DNA from: Miscanthus floridulus
Taxonomy: Eukaryota; Streptophyta; Magnoliopsida; Poales; Poaceae
Reading direction: 5' to 3'
Assembly (NCBI RefSeq): GCF_019320115.1
Contig: NC_089581.1
Location: 73,892,101-73,956,100, forward strand
DNA length: 64,000 bases
The notes under the pieces were generated by a model. It saw only the letters and a program-made list of their open reading frames with translations. It ran no database searches and was not told the DNA's origin. A program made the position numbers and the translations under genes. Of this stretch, positions 21,861-33,192 are shown piece after piece (the first letter of the stretch is position 1; each line of letters opens with the position of its first letter).

Positions 21861-23561
21861 ACCTTTGGAGCAATCTCACCCTTGATCCACAATAGGCGAA
21901 CTCTTGGGTTTGTGAAGTTGATAAAATTTCTCTGTTCACCTCACACTTCATGACGCTTGTTGCTTGCGCCTTCTCTTCATCTGATAGCTCTTCCATGGAT
22001 TCCAGAAGATCCATACACTTCTTGATAGAATAGTCACCTTTACTTGTTTCATCTAGTGATTCCACAAAAGTTTTGCTTTGCTTTATCTTGTGGTCCAAAT
22101 AACCTTGTAGAACTCCAGCAATGCTTCTCTTTTTCCCACTTCCTGATCCCTTTTGTCCCAAACAAGCAGAGGAAGCTGGTTCTGCTACAGTGAGGTCTAT
22201 AGGTTCACTTGATGCCCTATGATCATCCAAACTTGCATAGAAAGGGTTCATGCTGCTATCTGGAGCATCTATGTCACTGGCGTTAACATGTTGAGTGGAA
22301 GACGGTGGGTGCAACTCAAGTGGCTCTGTTGATGTGAAATTTAATTCACCTATTGCAATGCTTCCTATTTCATGTGGATAAATAAACTCAAGTCACATGA
22401 ATGTCCCAAAAATATTAGCAGAAAAGGATAGTAGTAGCAGGACAGGTAAAAAAATGCTTTTGCTATCTCAAAACAAAAAAAATGGCGATGGAATTGAAGA
22501 CAAAAGAAACATCAAGATCAAATCCAACGAATCATATCTATCACATGACTGCTCGGTAGGAAGATTCTAGCTTCACACACCCAGCCCTCCAGTCTGTTGG
22601 GTCAACCACAGTGGTAGCTAACTACGCAAATCCTGATTCAGCCCAGTCTAGTATAGTGTAGTACCCGCCACCTCTTCTGGCCAAATTTTAGAGCAACAGT
22701 ACACTAGTCAACCACTTAACTATAGCAGCAGAATATTCCAAAACAAGAAAACCAGCCCAATAGTGTTTTGCCAGTTATTGAAGTTAACAACATTCTACCT
22801 TCTCTTAATCTCTCAGTCACATATTCACAATCACCTCGAGTCAAGACCACGAAAACAAATGTATCCACAAAGACTACCAAAGGATGCTAAACATAGCGCC
22901 CCAGCTCCCATAAAACAGACTAGCATGGTCCATGGCACCAATAACCTTCACTGAAGAAGACTTCAAGGTTTGGGGCTAACAAAAAACTATCTCAAAACAA
23001 ATGCTAGTAGCTCAAAAAATCTAAATACTAAACACTGCTGTAGGATAGGTAAAAAAGCTATCTGCACTAGTAGCTGAATAAAAAGTTTACCTTCATACAC
23101 TTTCTCACACTCGTGATACAAAGGAAATGCTTTTGCTTAGAACTTCTTAAGCCTTGGATGATCCTAGCAAATGCAAACTAAAGTTAGCAGCATAGTAACA
23201 AGCTAAATTATCTAGCAAGTGAAATGATCTTACAACATACATCAATAAGTTTCTTTCATTTATCTGGTAAAGCATTGATCATGCACAAAAAATCATTCCA
23301 GCCAACCCCACTTTCCTTAATCCCTGCCCGAATGGCCTTGTAGTTTCCATTAATGTCCTTCTCCTTGTCTTGAATCTGTGCCTTCGAAAATCTAGCAGAT
23401 GGAAACTTCTCATTGAAATGCTTTATGATACTTCTCCATCCTTCAGGTGACCAACCATTTTGGCCCTTAAACCTTTCATGATTGTGTTCTTGAAGTACAT
23501 CAAGAAGTCCTTTCTCATAATTAAAGCTCCATGATGCTCTTGAGCTTTATCCTTTAGTCAT
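21861..23561 (-). pseudogene. Harbinger ORF1, Myb/SANT-like, decayed
   Basis: ORF1 of PIF/Harbinger elements is a trihelix-like DNA-binding partner of the transposase. Start ATG at 23561, soon stopped by TAA, then a Myb_DNA-bind_3-type domain with EKGLLDVLQEHNHERFKGQ, GWSPEGWRSIIKHFNEKFPS and IQDKEKDINGNYKAI (23555-23260). A second exon at about 23093-23164 carries HPRLKKF, an in-frame stop, then KAFPLYHECEKVYE, ending at a GTAAAC donor. The third exon (about 22375-21861) holds a Ser/Pro-rich linker and KKCMDLLESMEELSDEEKAQ. A one-base deletion near 21930 shifts the last ~25 codons; the other frame there reads NPRVRLLWI, the usual ORF1 ending. Exon limits are approximate. Confidence 0.75.
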
Positions 23562-23746
23562 AGCTAGAGTTTACAAAAATAACATTCAAACACAACTGTA
23601 ATAGTTTGGCGACATATAACATAACTCACATAGATAGGAAGTCATAAACATAGATGTCTTATACAATAGCACATTGGCATGTTCAACATTTATGATATAA
23701 CACACTACAAAATAATCTTCATGCTCTACGACTTGACTGCTACTTC

Positions 23747-25032
23747 CTAAGCACGACTTTGATTGTAGCGTTCCCACATTTGCATGGCAATCTGATCTCT
23801 TAGGACGTTTGCAGCATGGTCTTGTAAATTCAGCGACTGCACATCATTTTGATGATTATCATCTCCTTGTGGCAGATCAACATGATCAGATTCTGGTATA
23901 TAAGTAGGTTGGTGATCTAGCCAATTCTCGCCATCATTTAGATATCTAATTATGTTATGAAATACAGCGGCTGCTGCTAGAATTTTTATTTGAGATTCTA
24001 TGGGATGATGTGTTCCCACTTTCAAAATTTGAAACCTTTTCTTAAGAATCTCAATAGCCCTCTCAATATGGTTTCTAAGAAGTGCATGACGATGATTGAA
24101 AAGCTCTTTGTGATCAGCATATTCTCTTCTTCGAGATGAGCACCGCCGAAACTCAGCAATGTGATATCTAACTCCTCGATAAGACACCAGGAATTGTGGT
24201 GTATTTGCATACCCACCATCCACAAGATAAAACTTTCCCTCAGGAACTTGGAAACCCTTAGAAATAGCTGATCGAAGAACTCCAGCATCTTAAGCAGACC
24301 CTTCCCACCCACAAGAGATAAATGTGAAGTTTAGGTTGAAGTCACATGCTACCATGACATTATGAGATAGTGTGCCTTTCCTATTCCTATATGGGGGGGG
24401 GCTTTCTCTTCTGCAATTGTGATAGGCACATGTGTGCCGTCGATAGCACCAATACAATTCTGTAAAAAATGAAACTTAAAAACAGAGCAAAATGTTGTAG
24501 AGACAGTAAGGTCTAGTGTTATGCCTTACCCGAAAAAGGGTCAAAATCTAGGATCCATAGCGATCTTGGGGTGAGTTTGGTTGGAAGTAGGAAGCTTCAC
24601 AAATCTATAGGTGAGAGTGGGAATGATATTGAAAACTGCCCTTATGTGCCTATGGACAGTTTCACCACTATGCTGAAATGCTTTCTTCAGTCTATCATTG
24701 CTAGCATTGTGTGAAATCATATACATAAACATCCCTAGCTGCTCCTCAACGGTAACACATTGTGTGTCACGCAATAGACCCTCACGCCTAAGATAGTTAC
24801 ATGTCTCCTTAAATATTCGTGTCTCCATACGAAACTCAGATTTACACCAATTCTCGTGCCCCTCTAGAATTTCCTTCACCTTCTTAGCACCAGTATACTC
24901 GGAAGTATGCTCTGGCCTCTTCTCTTCATTCTGACATTCAAGTATTGTAGGAACAATGACAAGAAATAATTCATCATCATCTTCTTCTTCCATCCGTATG
25001 AATTTCCTAATTTTCTCCTTGCTAGAGCCCAT
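23747..25032 (-). pseudogene. Harbinger DDE transposase, decayed
   Basis: DDE-type transposase (DDE_Tnp_4). Exon 1 runs from ATG 25032 to about 24530 and has the N-terminal domain (HRHIRAVFNIIPTLTYRFVK). Its last part is stopped by TGA at 24541 where a Trp is normal. A 70-bp intron (24460-24529, GTAAGG...TTTTTTACAG) separates exon 2, which holds the first Asp motif GAIDGTH (~24440), CGWEGSA (~24300) and the third motif DGGYAN (~24215), then NHRHALLRNHIERAIEILKKRF. Breaks: the splice join is one base out of phase, a G9 run (24393-24401, C9 in coding sense) shifts the frame, and TAA at 24290. The C-terminal 158 codons are open. Confidence 0.85.
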
Positions 25033-27727
25033 TATCTAAAAGTTACAAATAGAAACAAGCTAAGATATTATCCTACTTGTGTATTTATAATAAAGTACGT
25101 GTTAGTACTTTATTTTTCTCTCTGAACCGAACAAGATCACAGGTAGCAGTACTAATTCTGCAAGCATATTCATAGTGTGACCTTTATATTTGACATTAGC
25201 ATCAGCTCTATACCAGCTGAGATATTGGACTACTTATGTATTTATAATTGAAGCCTATGTTCTAAAATTACCCAACGCGTCTCTCTTCTAATTGTAAAAG
25301 TCACATATGCCAACTTGTGACATACTGACCTTACGAACAATTAGTACTTGCTTAAAACATTACGGAAGCAAACGAAAGAAATGAGTAAACATAATTAATC
25401 TAATAAAAAATGTTACTGCTAACAGGCTACCCAAACAAATAAAAAAGCACTCACTGAACTAAACTGTGAATACTATTCTAAAAAAGCCTGAATATTCAGA
25501 AGCTGCACATGAAGCACTTAAGAGCTAAGACAGCTAGCAATCGATGGAAAACAAACAGCTACTACAAAGAAATCTCTGAACTAACTGAAAAACGAAGTCT
25601 GCAGCTAAGTTTTACCTAAACTATCCACTGGTCAGTTACTAATGACACTCTAAAATGTAGTTGCAGTGCGCTATCTGAAAAACAAAAACAGAGGAAACCT
25701 TGAGCCAAACAAAGAGCAGCAAGCTAGTTTGACAACCTCAACTGAACTAGAGTCATTAACCTAATGTTCAACTAAAAAAAGAAGCAACCAGTCGTTGCAG
25801 CTAACAACTGAACTGGATTGCAGTACAACTGAACTGGATTGCAGTTTTATACCAGTAGCATCAGCTCTATACCAGATACAATTATCAAGTGACAAGCTTT
25901 CCAGTCTAATAAAAAACATGCCGTGCACAACTATCAAGTGACAAGCTTTCCAGGATGCTATTGAATTTTTTTACTCAATTATGTTACCTCCATCTAAATA
26001 GACTCATATGGAAGAATACTGAAAAGTAGAAAGTGCCTTGTATACATAATTACTGAGACCGGAAGTTTTTTAACCAAGATGCATTCACATTCCTATTTCT
26101 AGAAAAGGTGCAGCTTTAAAATGAATAATGGTATTTTAAAATGTGCTACAGCTACAACTACAGCTATTACTGACTAAATTGATCTAGCCAGCGGCAAATT
26201 CTCAAGTGATATTTTAAAATGAATAACGGTATTTGCCATTACAGCTACTATATTACGACTAATATTTGGCTTCTACCATTACAATCGATTTCCCAAATTA
26301 ATTATCTTGGAAATAGTTTTCTGAAGGAATATAATGTTCTGAATAGCCATTTTCTGTCAGAGAGCTACCATACTATGCCAGAAAAAAAACTTTTTTAAAG
26401 AAAATCTGAAGCAAGAAAATATTTTCTTGTGATCACAAGAAACAGTATTAATTTCTCTACCCGAAAAATAAGGTACGTGATTAGCACTTTATTTTTCTCT
26501 CTGAACCGAAAACTAGAACTAGATCACAGGTAGTAGTACTAATTTTACAAGCACGGGTGAACTAATAACAGAGTTATGTCCACATCATGAGCAGATTAAA
26601 GTCAGTGATATAAACACTGCATGTACAGTAAAGAACACATTTGCATGCACATACACACATGCACAGGAAACAATAGCTTGTTTTCTTTCACAGCAACAAA
26701 GGACATTAGGCACGCTTGAGAACTAAACAGACACTAAACTAAACAGAGATGGTTAAACACAAATGGAACAAGAAGAGAGATGGATTGTACCACAAACAGA
26801 GATTACATATGCAACTTGTCTTTGTAGCCTTGTAGGTTTAGGTTAACAGGCTATTGTAGATGAAGAAATATGTGACGCTAGGAGGAACCAAATCCAAATT
26901 AAGTAGGAGGAACCAAATATGCATACAGTGCAGCACCGTGGATTGGAGGCTACCTAGGTAAACATTGCAGTTTGCAGAACAAACAACAAATACTGCAAAA
27001 TTAAAGAATCCGAATCCACATAAAAAATATTCACACATACAGATATAGGAGCACTAAATTAAGAATGCACAAGTGATCTGCCATTGACCCAAACATGCTC
27101 CAGTGGAAAGAAATCGACAGGATTGACAATAAAAAAGCACTGGTCGCCATCAGACCACCACACAATTCATGAACACCCAGCAGATCTAAAAGAAACGTAC
27201 AACAAGAGGAGGAGGTAGCGTCCAACCTGTGGCTAGGAGTCCATGAACGGGAAGGCTGATCGGGGATGTAGAGGGTGCAGGCAGCAACTCAACGAGGGTG
27301 GAGCTAGTGGATTGGGGACGGAGCAGCGACGGGCGGCGCTCAAACCCTAGGCTCCATAGCGGCGCTTTGCGAGGAAGACGAAAAGAACAGATGGCCTGTG
27401 AACGAAGGGAGCAAAGATGCGGAGGAGCACGAGTAGGAGAGGGGTAGAGCTCGAACCCTAGCCGCCACGGCTTACCTTGCGAGTCGGAGAGGAGGCGACG
27501 CCGCGCGAGAGAGAGAACGCGATGGGAAGGAGAAACACGAGGTCATAGGCGTTTATTCCCTCCCCCATGGATCAACGGGTAAGGACTGAAAAGCCACACG
27601 TATTTTTTCGCCCCACACTATATCCAAACGGGTACCGGGGCTACAAAGGGATGCAGAATCACGGGTGTTTCTCCGCCCGCGGATTGGATGGGGATACCGG
27701 CGGGGGTCGCTGCACCCAAACGAGCCC
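25033..27727 (-). other. 5' non-coding part of the Harbinger element
   Basis: No coding exon recognised. Duplicated strings are present: a ~75-base repeat containing CTTTATTTTTCTCTCTGAACC at about 25100-25165 and 26473-26555; AACTGAACTGGATTGCAGT twice at 25807-25845; ATCAAGTGACAAGCTTTCCAG twice at 25883-25952. The last ~450 bases are GC-rich. These may be subterminal repeats or leader introns of the transposon genes. Confidence 0.5.
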
Positions 27728-27730
27728 TAA

Positions 27731-28540
27731 GTCGTCGAGTAGATAGCAGCTTCTTTTTCTAACATAGGAGCAGAGTCGAAAAAATATTGTATATTTGATT
27801 AGTAGTTGTAAAGATTTAAGCCCACAATATTGATTTTGATTAACTCTTTTTACATTTGAGTGGAATCCTTGACATTATTTTCAGTTCTCCTTGACTTTAA
27901 CTAGTATTTTGTCAAAATATAATTACTTCAAAAGCAACTTATATCTATTCTTATAAAGTATTTAGGAACGAGATAATATGGAATTTTGTCTAGGATCAAA
28001 TATTATAAATTTTAGAATAGGATCAATATCAAAACAACTTGGTAGGATCGTAGTATAGTAAGATTTAGAATACAGATTAAGAGAACAACTTCACAAAATC
28101 TACACACAATCTCTTCTCATTAGAGAACTGTTTAGCAAGGTTTATCTTGAATTTAGCTTAGAAGCTACTCTAGGAGCTCTACCAAAGTGACTCTTAGCTC
28201 TCATCTTTCAATGTAAATCGAGAAATGATTCCTGTTTGATTTCACTAGAACCTGTGTATATATTTTTTTTGTTTGGTTGAGCATAAGTGAGTGCTTCCAA
28301 ACAAATACCTTAGAGAATCCTACAAAATTAATTTCAGCCACAAATCATTTCTCTCAAAGAGCACGTCAGCGTCAGGACAAGAATGAAGAACTCTCCAAAG
28401 TAGTAGGTCCAAAGCTTCTACAGGAAAACACTCGAACTTTCTTCTGCCAATTTGGTCGCAAAAGAAAGAAATATCGGTAGCTGCAGCACTCTCAAACTAT
28501 TGTAGTGGCACTGGCAAGCAGTAGCAGGTTGCGTACTCAT
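27731..28540. other. AT-rich intergenic stretch
   Basis: No ORF or element ends recognised between the Harbinger target duplication and the first small MITE. Confidence 0.5.
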
Positions 28541-28664
28541 CCTGTTCGTTTGATCGTATCAGCCATCATATAGTATTTTTCTCTTATAACCAAACAACAT
28601 TAGTCGGCTTATAAACTACATAAACGAGTTCCGCAGCCCGACACGCTGATCATATCAAACGGTC
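28541..28664. mobile_element. hAT-like MITE
   Basis: Imperfect inverted ends: GTTCGTTTGATCGTATCAGCC and the complement of CCGTTTGATATGATCAGCG. The core has TTTTTCTCTTATAACCAAACAA, shared in outline with the other small MITEs here. No duplication confirmed. Confidence 0.5.
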
Positions 28665-28762
28665 ATTGATTTGCCTGGTTTGCCTCTGAATCTGAGGGAG
28701 AAACCGGCGAAAACTCCATTTTGGCGTCTTCCGCACAAGCTGCACAGAGGCAGAGAATCTCA

Positions 28763-28872
28763 GCCTGTTCAGCAGGCTATATCTACCTGTAGCTGGCTTG
28801 GCTTATCAGCCAGCAAATAATGTTTTCCTCTCACACCAAATCAGCCAGCAGTACCAGCCGAAAGGAACAGGT
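28763..28872. mobile_element. hAT-like MITE
   Basis: Bounded by GCCTGTTC and GAACAGG, with the family core TTTTCCTCTCACACCAAATC and repeated CAGCCAGCA. Non-coding. Confidence 0.5.
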
Positions 28873-29395
28873 TGTCTATTGTAGGCCAGGTGCACAGCCA
28901 TACACAGCTCCGGCCCGACCTACACCTACTTGCGCTGCTCGTTTGGCCATACTTTTTTCGAGAACAAACAGTGTTTTTCTCTCGTAATAAATCAGTTAAT
29001 AGTACTTTCAGTCATGGCTTATCAGCCAAGCGCATATGGCAAGTGCAGTTCATTTTTTGATCCAGATTTGGATTGGATTAGGCGCTCAAATCGAACATTA
29101 ACCAAAATTTTATAAAATAATAAAAAGTTAGGGACCCCCATCCGATCCACAGCACAGAGTCTCTCTTTGGTTTTTATACTACAGGGAACCTCCAGAATGG
29201 GCGTGGATAAATATTTGCCACTTGCGGCAGTCTCCCTTACTGTACCTTGCAACAACCGGCACCTGGGCTGGGTCTGGGTGCCTTGCACAGTACAACCACC
29301 TTGGATTTTTTTCTTCCATTTATTCACACATTTATTTATTTTATCAAGAGAGGTCGGAGAATATTATTTATCTTTCAGAGCATATCAAAAAGCTA

Positions 29396-29508
29396 GGCTC
29401 TGTTCGCTTGAACTTATCAGTAGTACCTTTTTAGCAAAATAATAGTAATTTTTTTCACAATAAATCAGTATCAACATCAGCCGTTTTTCTAGCCAACCGA
29501 ACAGGACC
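29396..29508. mobile_element. hAT-like MITE
   Basis: Ends GGCTCTGTTCGCTTG and CAACCGAACAGGACC, with a core of TTTTTTTCACAATAAATCAG. Same design as neighbouring copies. Confidence 0.5.
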
Positions 29509-29704
29509 CTAATCTAGAATTCAGAAGAATTGCATCTTCTCCTCCAAACGCCCAATTTGGCCTTTATAATTGATAGACAGTAGTATCTCATGGGCAGCCA
29601 GGCAGGGTTTGTTTACTGCTATACGCCTGGCATCCAGTTAGCATTGCGTGCACAACAGTTGAACCAAGTATGCAAATTGCAAGCTATTACAAGTCTAGAG
29701 AAAT

Positions 29705-29821
29705 GTTGACTTATAAACCATAGCTGAAAGTACTGTTAGTTGGTTTGGTATAAGAGAAAAACGCTGTTGGTTAACTGATAAATTAAGGCTTATAAGCCAG
29801 ATACAGCCTACCAAACAGGCT
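29705..29821. mobile_element. hAT-like MITE, boundaries uncertain
   Basis: It contains TTGGTATAAGAGAAAAACGCTG and ends ACCAAACAGGCTG, in the opposite sense to the previous copy. The left end is unclear. Confidence 0.35.
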
Positions 29822-30230
29822 GTCAGTCTCTTCCGGTTAAAAACTAAAGAAGTACTCCGAGGACAGGCTAGTTTTTCTTCCAGGTAAACTCAGTTTGTAA
29901 TTTGTGCGGAACTCTGAGAATCCGAGAGTGTGCAAGCTTTTACAGCCGTCAACTGGCAATTTTTACTGGGATTTTAGTATGTAATAATATCAAATCATAT
30001 CATGGCAAGTTCCATGACTACACAAACAAACATCATTACCAAAAGTGGATGCTAATCCATTCTTTTACTTCTCTTCCTAAAAAAACTAGCACTACACTAC
30101 ATACCTCTCTCACATCGCAGTCCAAAATACGTACCACCCCAAAAAAAAAAGTTACGATAAATTTGAAGAGATTTCTAGCTTTTGCGGCTAGACCCTCCTT
30201 CAAGACAAAAATTGCAAGAGCGTCCTGCCG
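29822..30230. other. Region downstream of the DUF506 gene
   Basis: AT-rich, directly 3' of the minus-strand host gene, so it should contain that gene's 3' UTR and polyadenylation region. No specific signal is assigned. Confidence 0.4.
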
Positions 30231-31199
30231 TCACGCGGCGGTTCCGGGTCCCTCCCCGTCGGTGGCCTCCGCCCCTTCGGCCGCCGGCGCCTCGCGTTCG
30301 TAGGGGGAGAGCCACTTGGCGCGCATGTACTCGGGCTTGCGCCAGGGCGGGAGGTGGAGGCCGCGCTTCTTGAGGCTGGCGCGGGCGGCGGCGGCGGCGG
30401 CGACGACGAGGAGGCGGAGCCTGTCGTCCTTGCCCACGAACACGGGCGGCAGGCGCTGCACCAGGGCGCGGTACGCCTTGGTGGGGCGCGCCACCTCGAA
30501 CGCCGACCGGAAGTCCGCGTCCACCAGGACGCGCTCGCGCGCGCCGCGGTCGGACGCCGCCGGGAGGAGCACGTCGATGTACGCGTGCTCGCCGGCCGGG
30601 TGGGACGGGGACTTCTCCCAGCGGGAGACGCAGACGTCGGCGTCGTGCCCCGCGGCGCGGAGCGACGAGGCCACCAGGCGGAGGAGGTCGCGCCGGCGCG
30701 CCCCCGCCGCGCGGTGCCGCTCCAGGTGCGCGCACACGTCGGCGAGGAGGTTGCGCTCCCGAAGCGTAGCGCAGTGGACGAGGCCCTGATCGACCACGGC
30801 GGCGCGAGCGACACGGTTAGAAAAAGAGAATCAGGTGTGTGTTTGGGGGATCAAGCAAACAAGCAATCAAGTTGCTACTACCTTGATCGTCTCGGCGACG
30901 TCGGAGGCCGCCGCCGCCGCCGCTTCCTCGTCCTCGTCGTCGTCAGAATTATCGCCTCCGTGGAAGCAGTTGCAGTACCGGCCCCCGTGCCCCGCCTTCT
31001 CGCCGCCGACACCGTCCTCCATGAAGCTGCGCACCATGCCGTCCAGGCACACGGAGCTCGGCTCCGCCTCATCCTTCTCCCCCGCCCCCGCCGACGGTAG
31101 ACGATCCGCTGGCGAGATCCGCAGGAGCTGGCGATCGAACAGCCGCTTCAACATCGACCTCGACGGCGCCGTGGGCGGATCGGTCGCAGCGGCCCTCAT
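30231..31199 (-). CDS. DUF506 (PDDEXK-like) protein, two exons
   Basis: The only convincing intact host gene. Exon 1 is 31199-30882 (106 codons, phase 0), the intron is 30881-30786 (96 bp, GT...AG), and exon 2 is 30785-30231, giving 290 residues. Features: acidic stretch after a Cys pair (YCNCFHGGDNSDDDEDE, residues 75-91), conserved GLVHCATLRERNLLADVCAH at the exon 2 start (107-126), EHAYIDVLLP (172-181), and RVLVDADFRSAFEVARPTKAY (191-211), the PDDEXK-like signature of the plant DUF506 family; then FVGKDDRLRLLV and LPPWRKPEYMRAKWLSPY. DUF506 members include a root-hair growth repressor in Arabidopsis (RXR1); the biochemical role is otherwise poorly known. GC content is very high, as in many grass genes, and antisense ORFs of up to 248 codons are shadows. 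Start: first ATG, with conserved family content close behind. Confidence 0.9.
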
Positions 31200-31344
31200 A
31201 TCTATCCCAACGCAAAGAAATGAGCGGCACGAGTCGTACGTATCACCAGGGGAAGCGATCTTGGCAGGGGATGGCGGCGGTTGCCTGAGACATGGCCTCG
31301 TCGGGCTGCTCCAGCCCTTGGATGATTCGATTCGATCGCAGCGG

Positions 31345-31366
31345 TTAGGGTTTTTTTTTTATATTT
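31345..31366 (-). promoter_or_regulatory. Candidate promoter elements of the DUF506 gene
   Basis: On the minus strand an AAATATAAAA TATA-like string is followed by AAACCCTAA (telo-box, 31345-31353), about 150 bases before the ATG. The spacing suits a core promoter or 5' UTR. Sequence-based guess only. Confidence 0.35.
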
Positions 31367-31684
31367 TTCGATCGGCTCGATTTTTTTGGGTGCGAATGAA
31401 TTCCGGGGGCGGGGGAAGAGGACGAGGGTGAGGGGACCGGTTTTAAAGCAGCGGAGGAAGCCGACGTGGACAGTTCGATGGCGTGGCGGACAACGTGGTT
31501 GTTCTTATCCGCATGCTGTCCGAGGTGGCACTTGACTTATAGGCCCTGTGTCCACCCTGTGTGGATGTTTTTGGTTACTTGACATTTATCTCCTGAGAGA
31601 ATACTTCTAAAATGTACTATGTCCATTAAACATAACAACAATGTACTTATTGCAATATTTCTACTCCTGACTCTTAATTAGGCT

Positions 31685-31804
31685 AAGGTCATGTTCGTTT
31701 CTCTTATAATCCATCTTTTTCAGCTGGAACAGTGTTTTTCTCTCCCAACAAATCAGCCGGAATAGTGTTTCGGCTTATTTTTTCAGCGAAACGACCGGAA
31801 CCTT
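31685..31804. mobile_element. hAT-like MITE upstream of the DUF506 gene
   Basis: Ends AAGGTCATGTTCGTTTCTCTTAT and the complement of AAGGTTCCGGTCGTTTCGCTG form an imperfect inverted repeat, with the family core GGAACAGTGTTTTTCTCTCCC. It lies in the likely promoter region of the DUF506 gene. Confidence 0.55.
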
Positions 31805-31903
31805 AAGTTTAAAGCCCGGTGATGCATGATCTTCAAGAACCTTTGTGATATAAGAAAGTGGACCTATGTATAATGATAAAATATATTTGTAGTAGTTAAC
31901 TAA

Positions 31904-32229
31904 GGACAGTCCCAATGGTGCAGTGATGATGGTTTCTATCCTCATTAAATGACTTGCCACGTAGGCAAAACGCTGACATGGCAACGTAATTAATGAAGAA
32001 AGAGAGCAAAAATCATAGAAATGGTTTCTTCATGAAGAAATCAGGTCTACTCTTGACCCAATGCACCAATAAACCATGAAATTGCCATTGAGGAGAAACC
32101 ACCAGTTTCTAGGGAGTTCGTGTCGCACTCCCATTGGAGCAAGAAGATAGAGTTGGGAGAGAGAAAGAGAAAATAATTATTACTCATAGAAACCATGGGC
32201 TAGAAAGCAGTACTTTTTTGTGCGGTATC
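31904..32229. mobile_element. Tourist-type MITE, left part (split)
   Basis: It begins GGACAGTCCCAATGG after TAA (31901-31903) and is interrupted at GTATC by the long LTR element. It continues at 47151. In reverse orientation it matches the intact MITE at 49507-49874 along its length. Confidence 0.9.
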
Positions 32230-33192
32230 TGTGACAGAACCGTCCAATTTATACAAGATCAAGTACGGTTGTCCCCGCTTAACACGTTGACACACGCATA
32301 CTCTCACTTATATAAACCCAGTAATCCGTCGAGTGTCACGCAGGACCTCGGTAAATCAACATCACAACCAAGATCGTGTGATTAAGAAAATACACATCAC
32401 ATACACAGGGTTGCAGCGGAAATAATATTATAAATAGGTTCATAAATAATAGAACAAGTTTGGATTTCAAAACCGATTAGTGAAAACAACATAACTTTCA
32501 AATGATTATATTAATATAAGTTCCAAATACATTGCTAGCATAAGTGACATCCTCAGACAAAAGCATGTAGATGAGAAGTAAATATAGAGTCACCGAGCCC
32601 ACCGGCGGTTAACCACCATCTTCAGCAGGCCAAAACCTCACCTGCAATATGGTGGGATAAACCCTGAGTACTCGAATATACTCAGCTAGACTTACCCGTC
32701 ATAAATTAGAAATAAAATTGACTCTAAGGAGTATGCAAGGCTTTATAAGTGGAGATAGCTTGATAACATTTTACATAAAAAGCGATTAACTCAATTATAC
32801 AATTAAAATTCTGTCATCAAGTTAATTAGAACTATCCATCTCTAGATTAGCAACTATCCTGTGCCAAACATGTGGTATATCTTTTTAGAGCATACAATAG
32901 TAATTATAGCAGGTATAGTAATTCCATGTTTATCCGAACCATCACATTCCATAATCCAATTACTACGATGTTGGGACTAGCCAAGTTTCTCACTATCCGG
33001 GAGAGACGGCGATTCGAATCGATTTCAACCAGCTGGGAATTTATTCCTAACACAAACTCAGACAGACCAGATCAACGGTCACCTTAGGTCACCTTTGGTA
33101 TAACTCAGGTACACATTTCGCGGGTCCGTACTGCGTTGCACAATTTGGGACACCAGATGCCAGGACGTTCAGGCCTAGCCTGCACTTGGGCT

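Larger units (their letters stand above)
20665..27727 (-). mobile_element. PIF/Harbinger DNA transposon, near full length
   Basis: The ends GGGCTCATTTGGATG and (inverted) GGGCTCGTTTGGGTG are flanked by TAA at 20662-20664 and 27728-27730, the three-base TWA duplication of PIF/Harbinger. Inside, on the minus strand, are the two hallmark genes: a Myb/SANT-like ORF1 and a DDE transposase, both decayed. Total 7063 bp. The right end (27230-27560) is GC-rich and probably the promoter/5' UTR side. A plus-strand ORF (21245-21649) is not part of the usual gene set. Confidence 0.9.

Noticed and set aside
30354..31100. 248-codon plus-strand ORF over the DUF506 gene
   Set aside because: Antisense shadow of a GC-rich coding region; composition is low-complexity and the minus-strand gene explains the DNA.
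31345..31353. AAACCCTAA as telomeric repeat
   Set aside because: Single copy; in plant promoters this is a common telo-box, not a telomere array.
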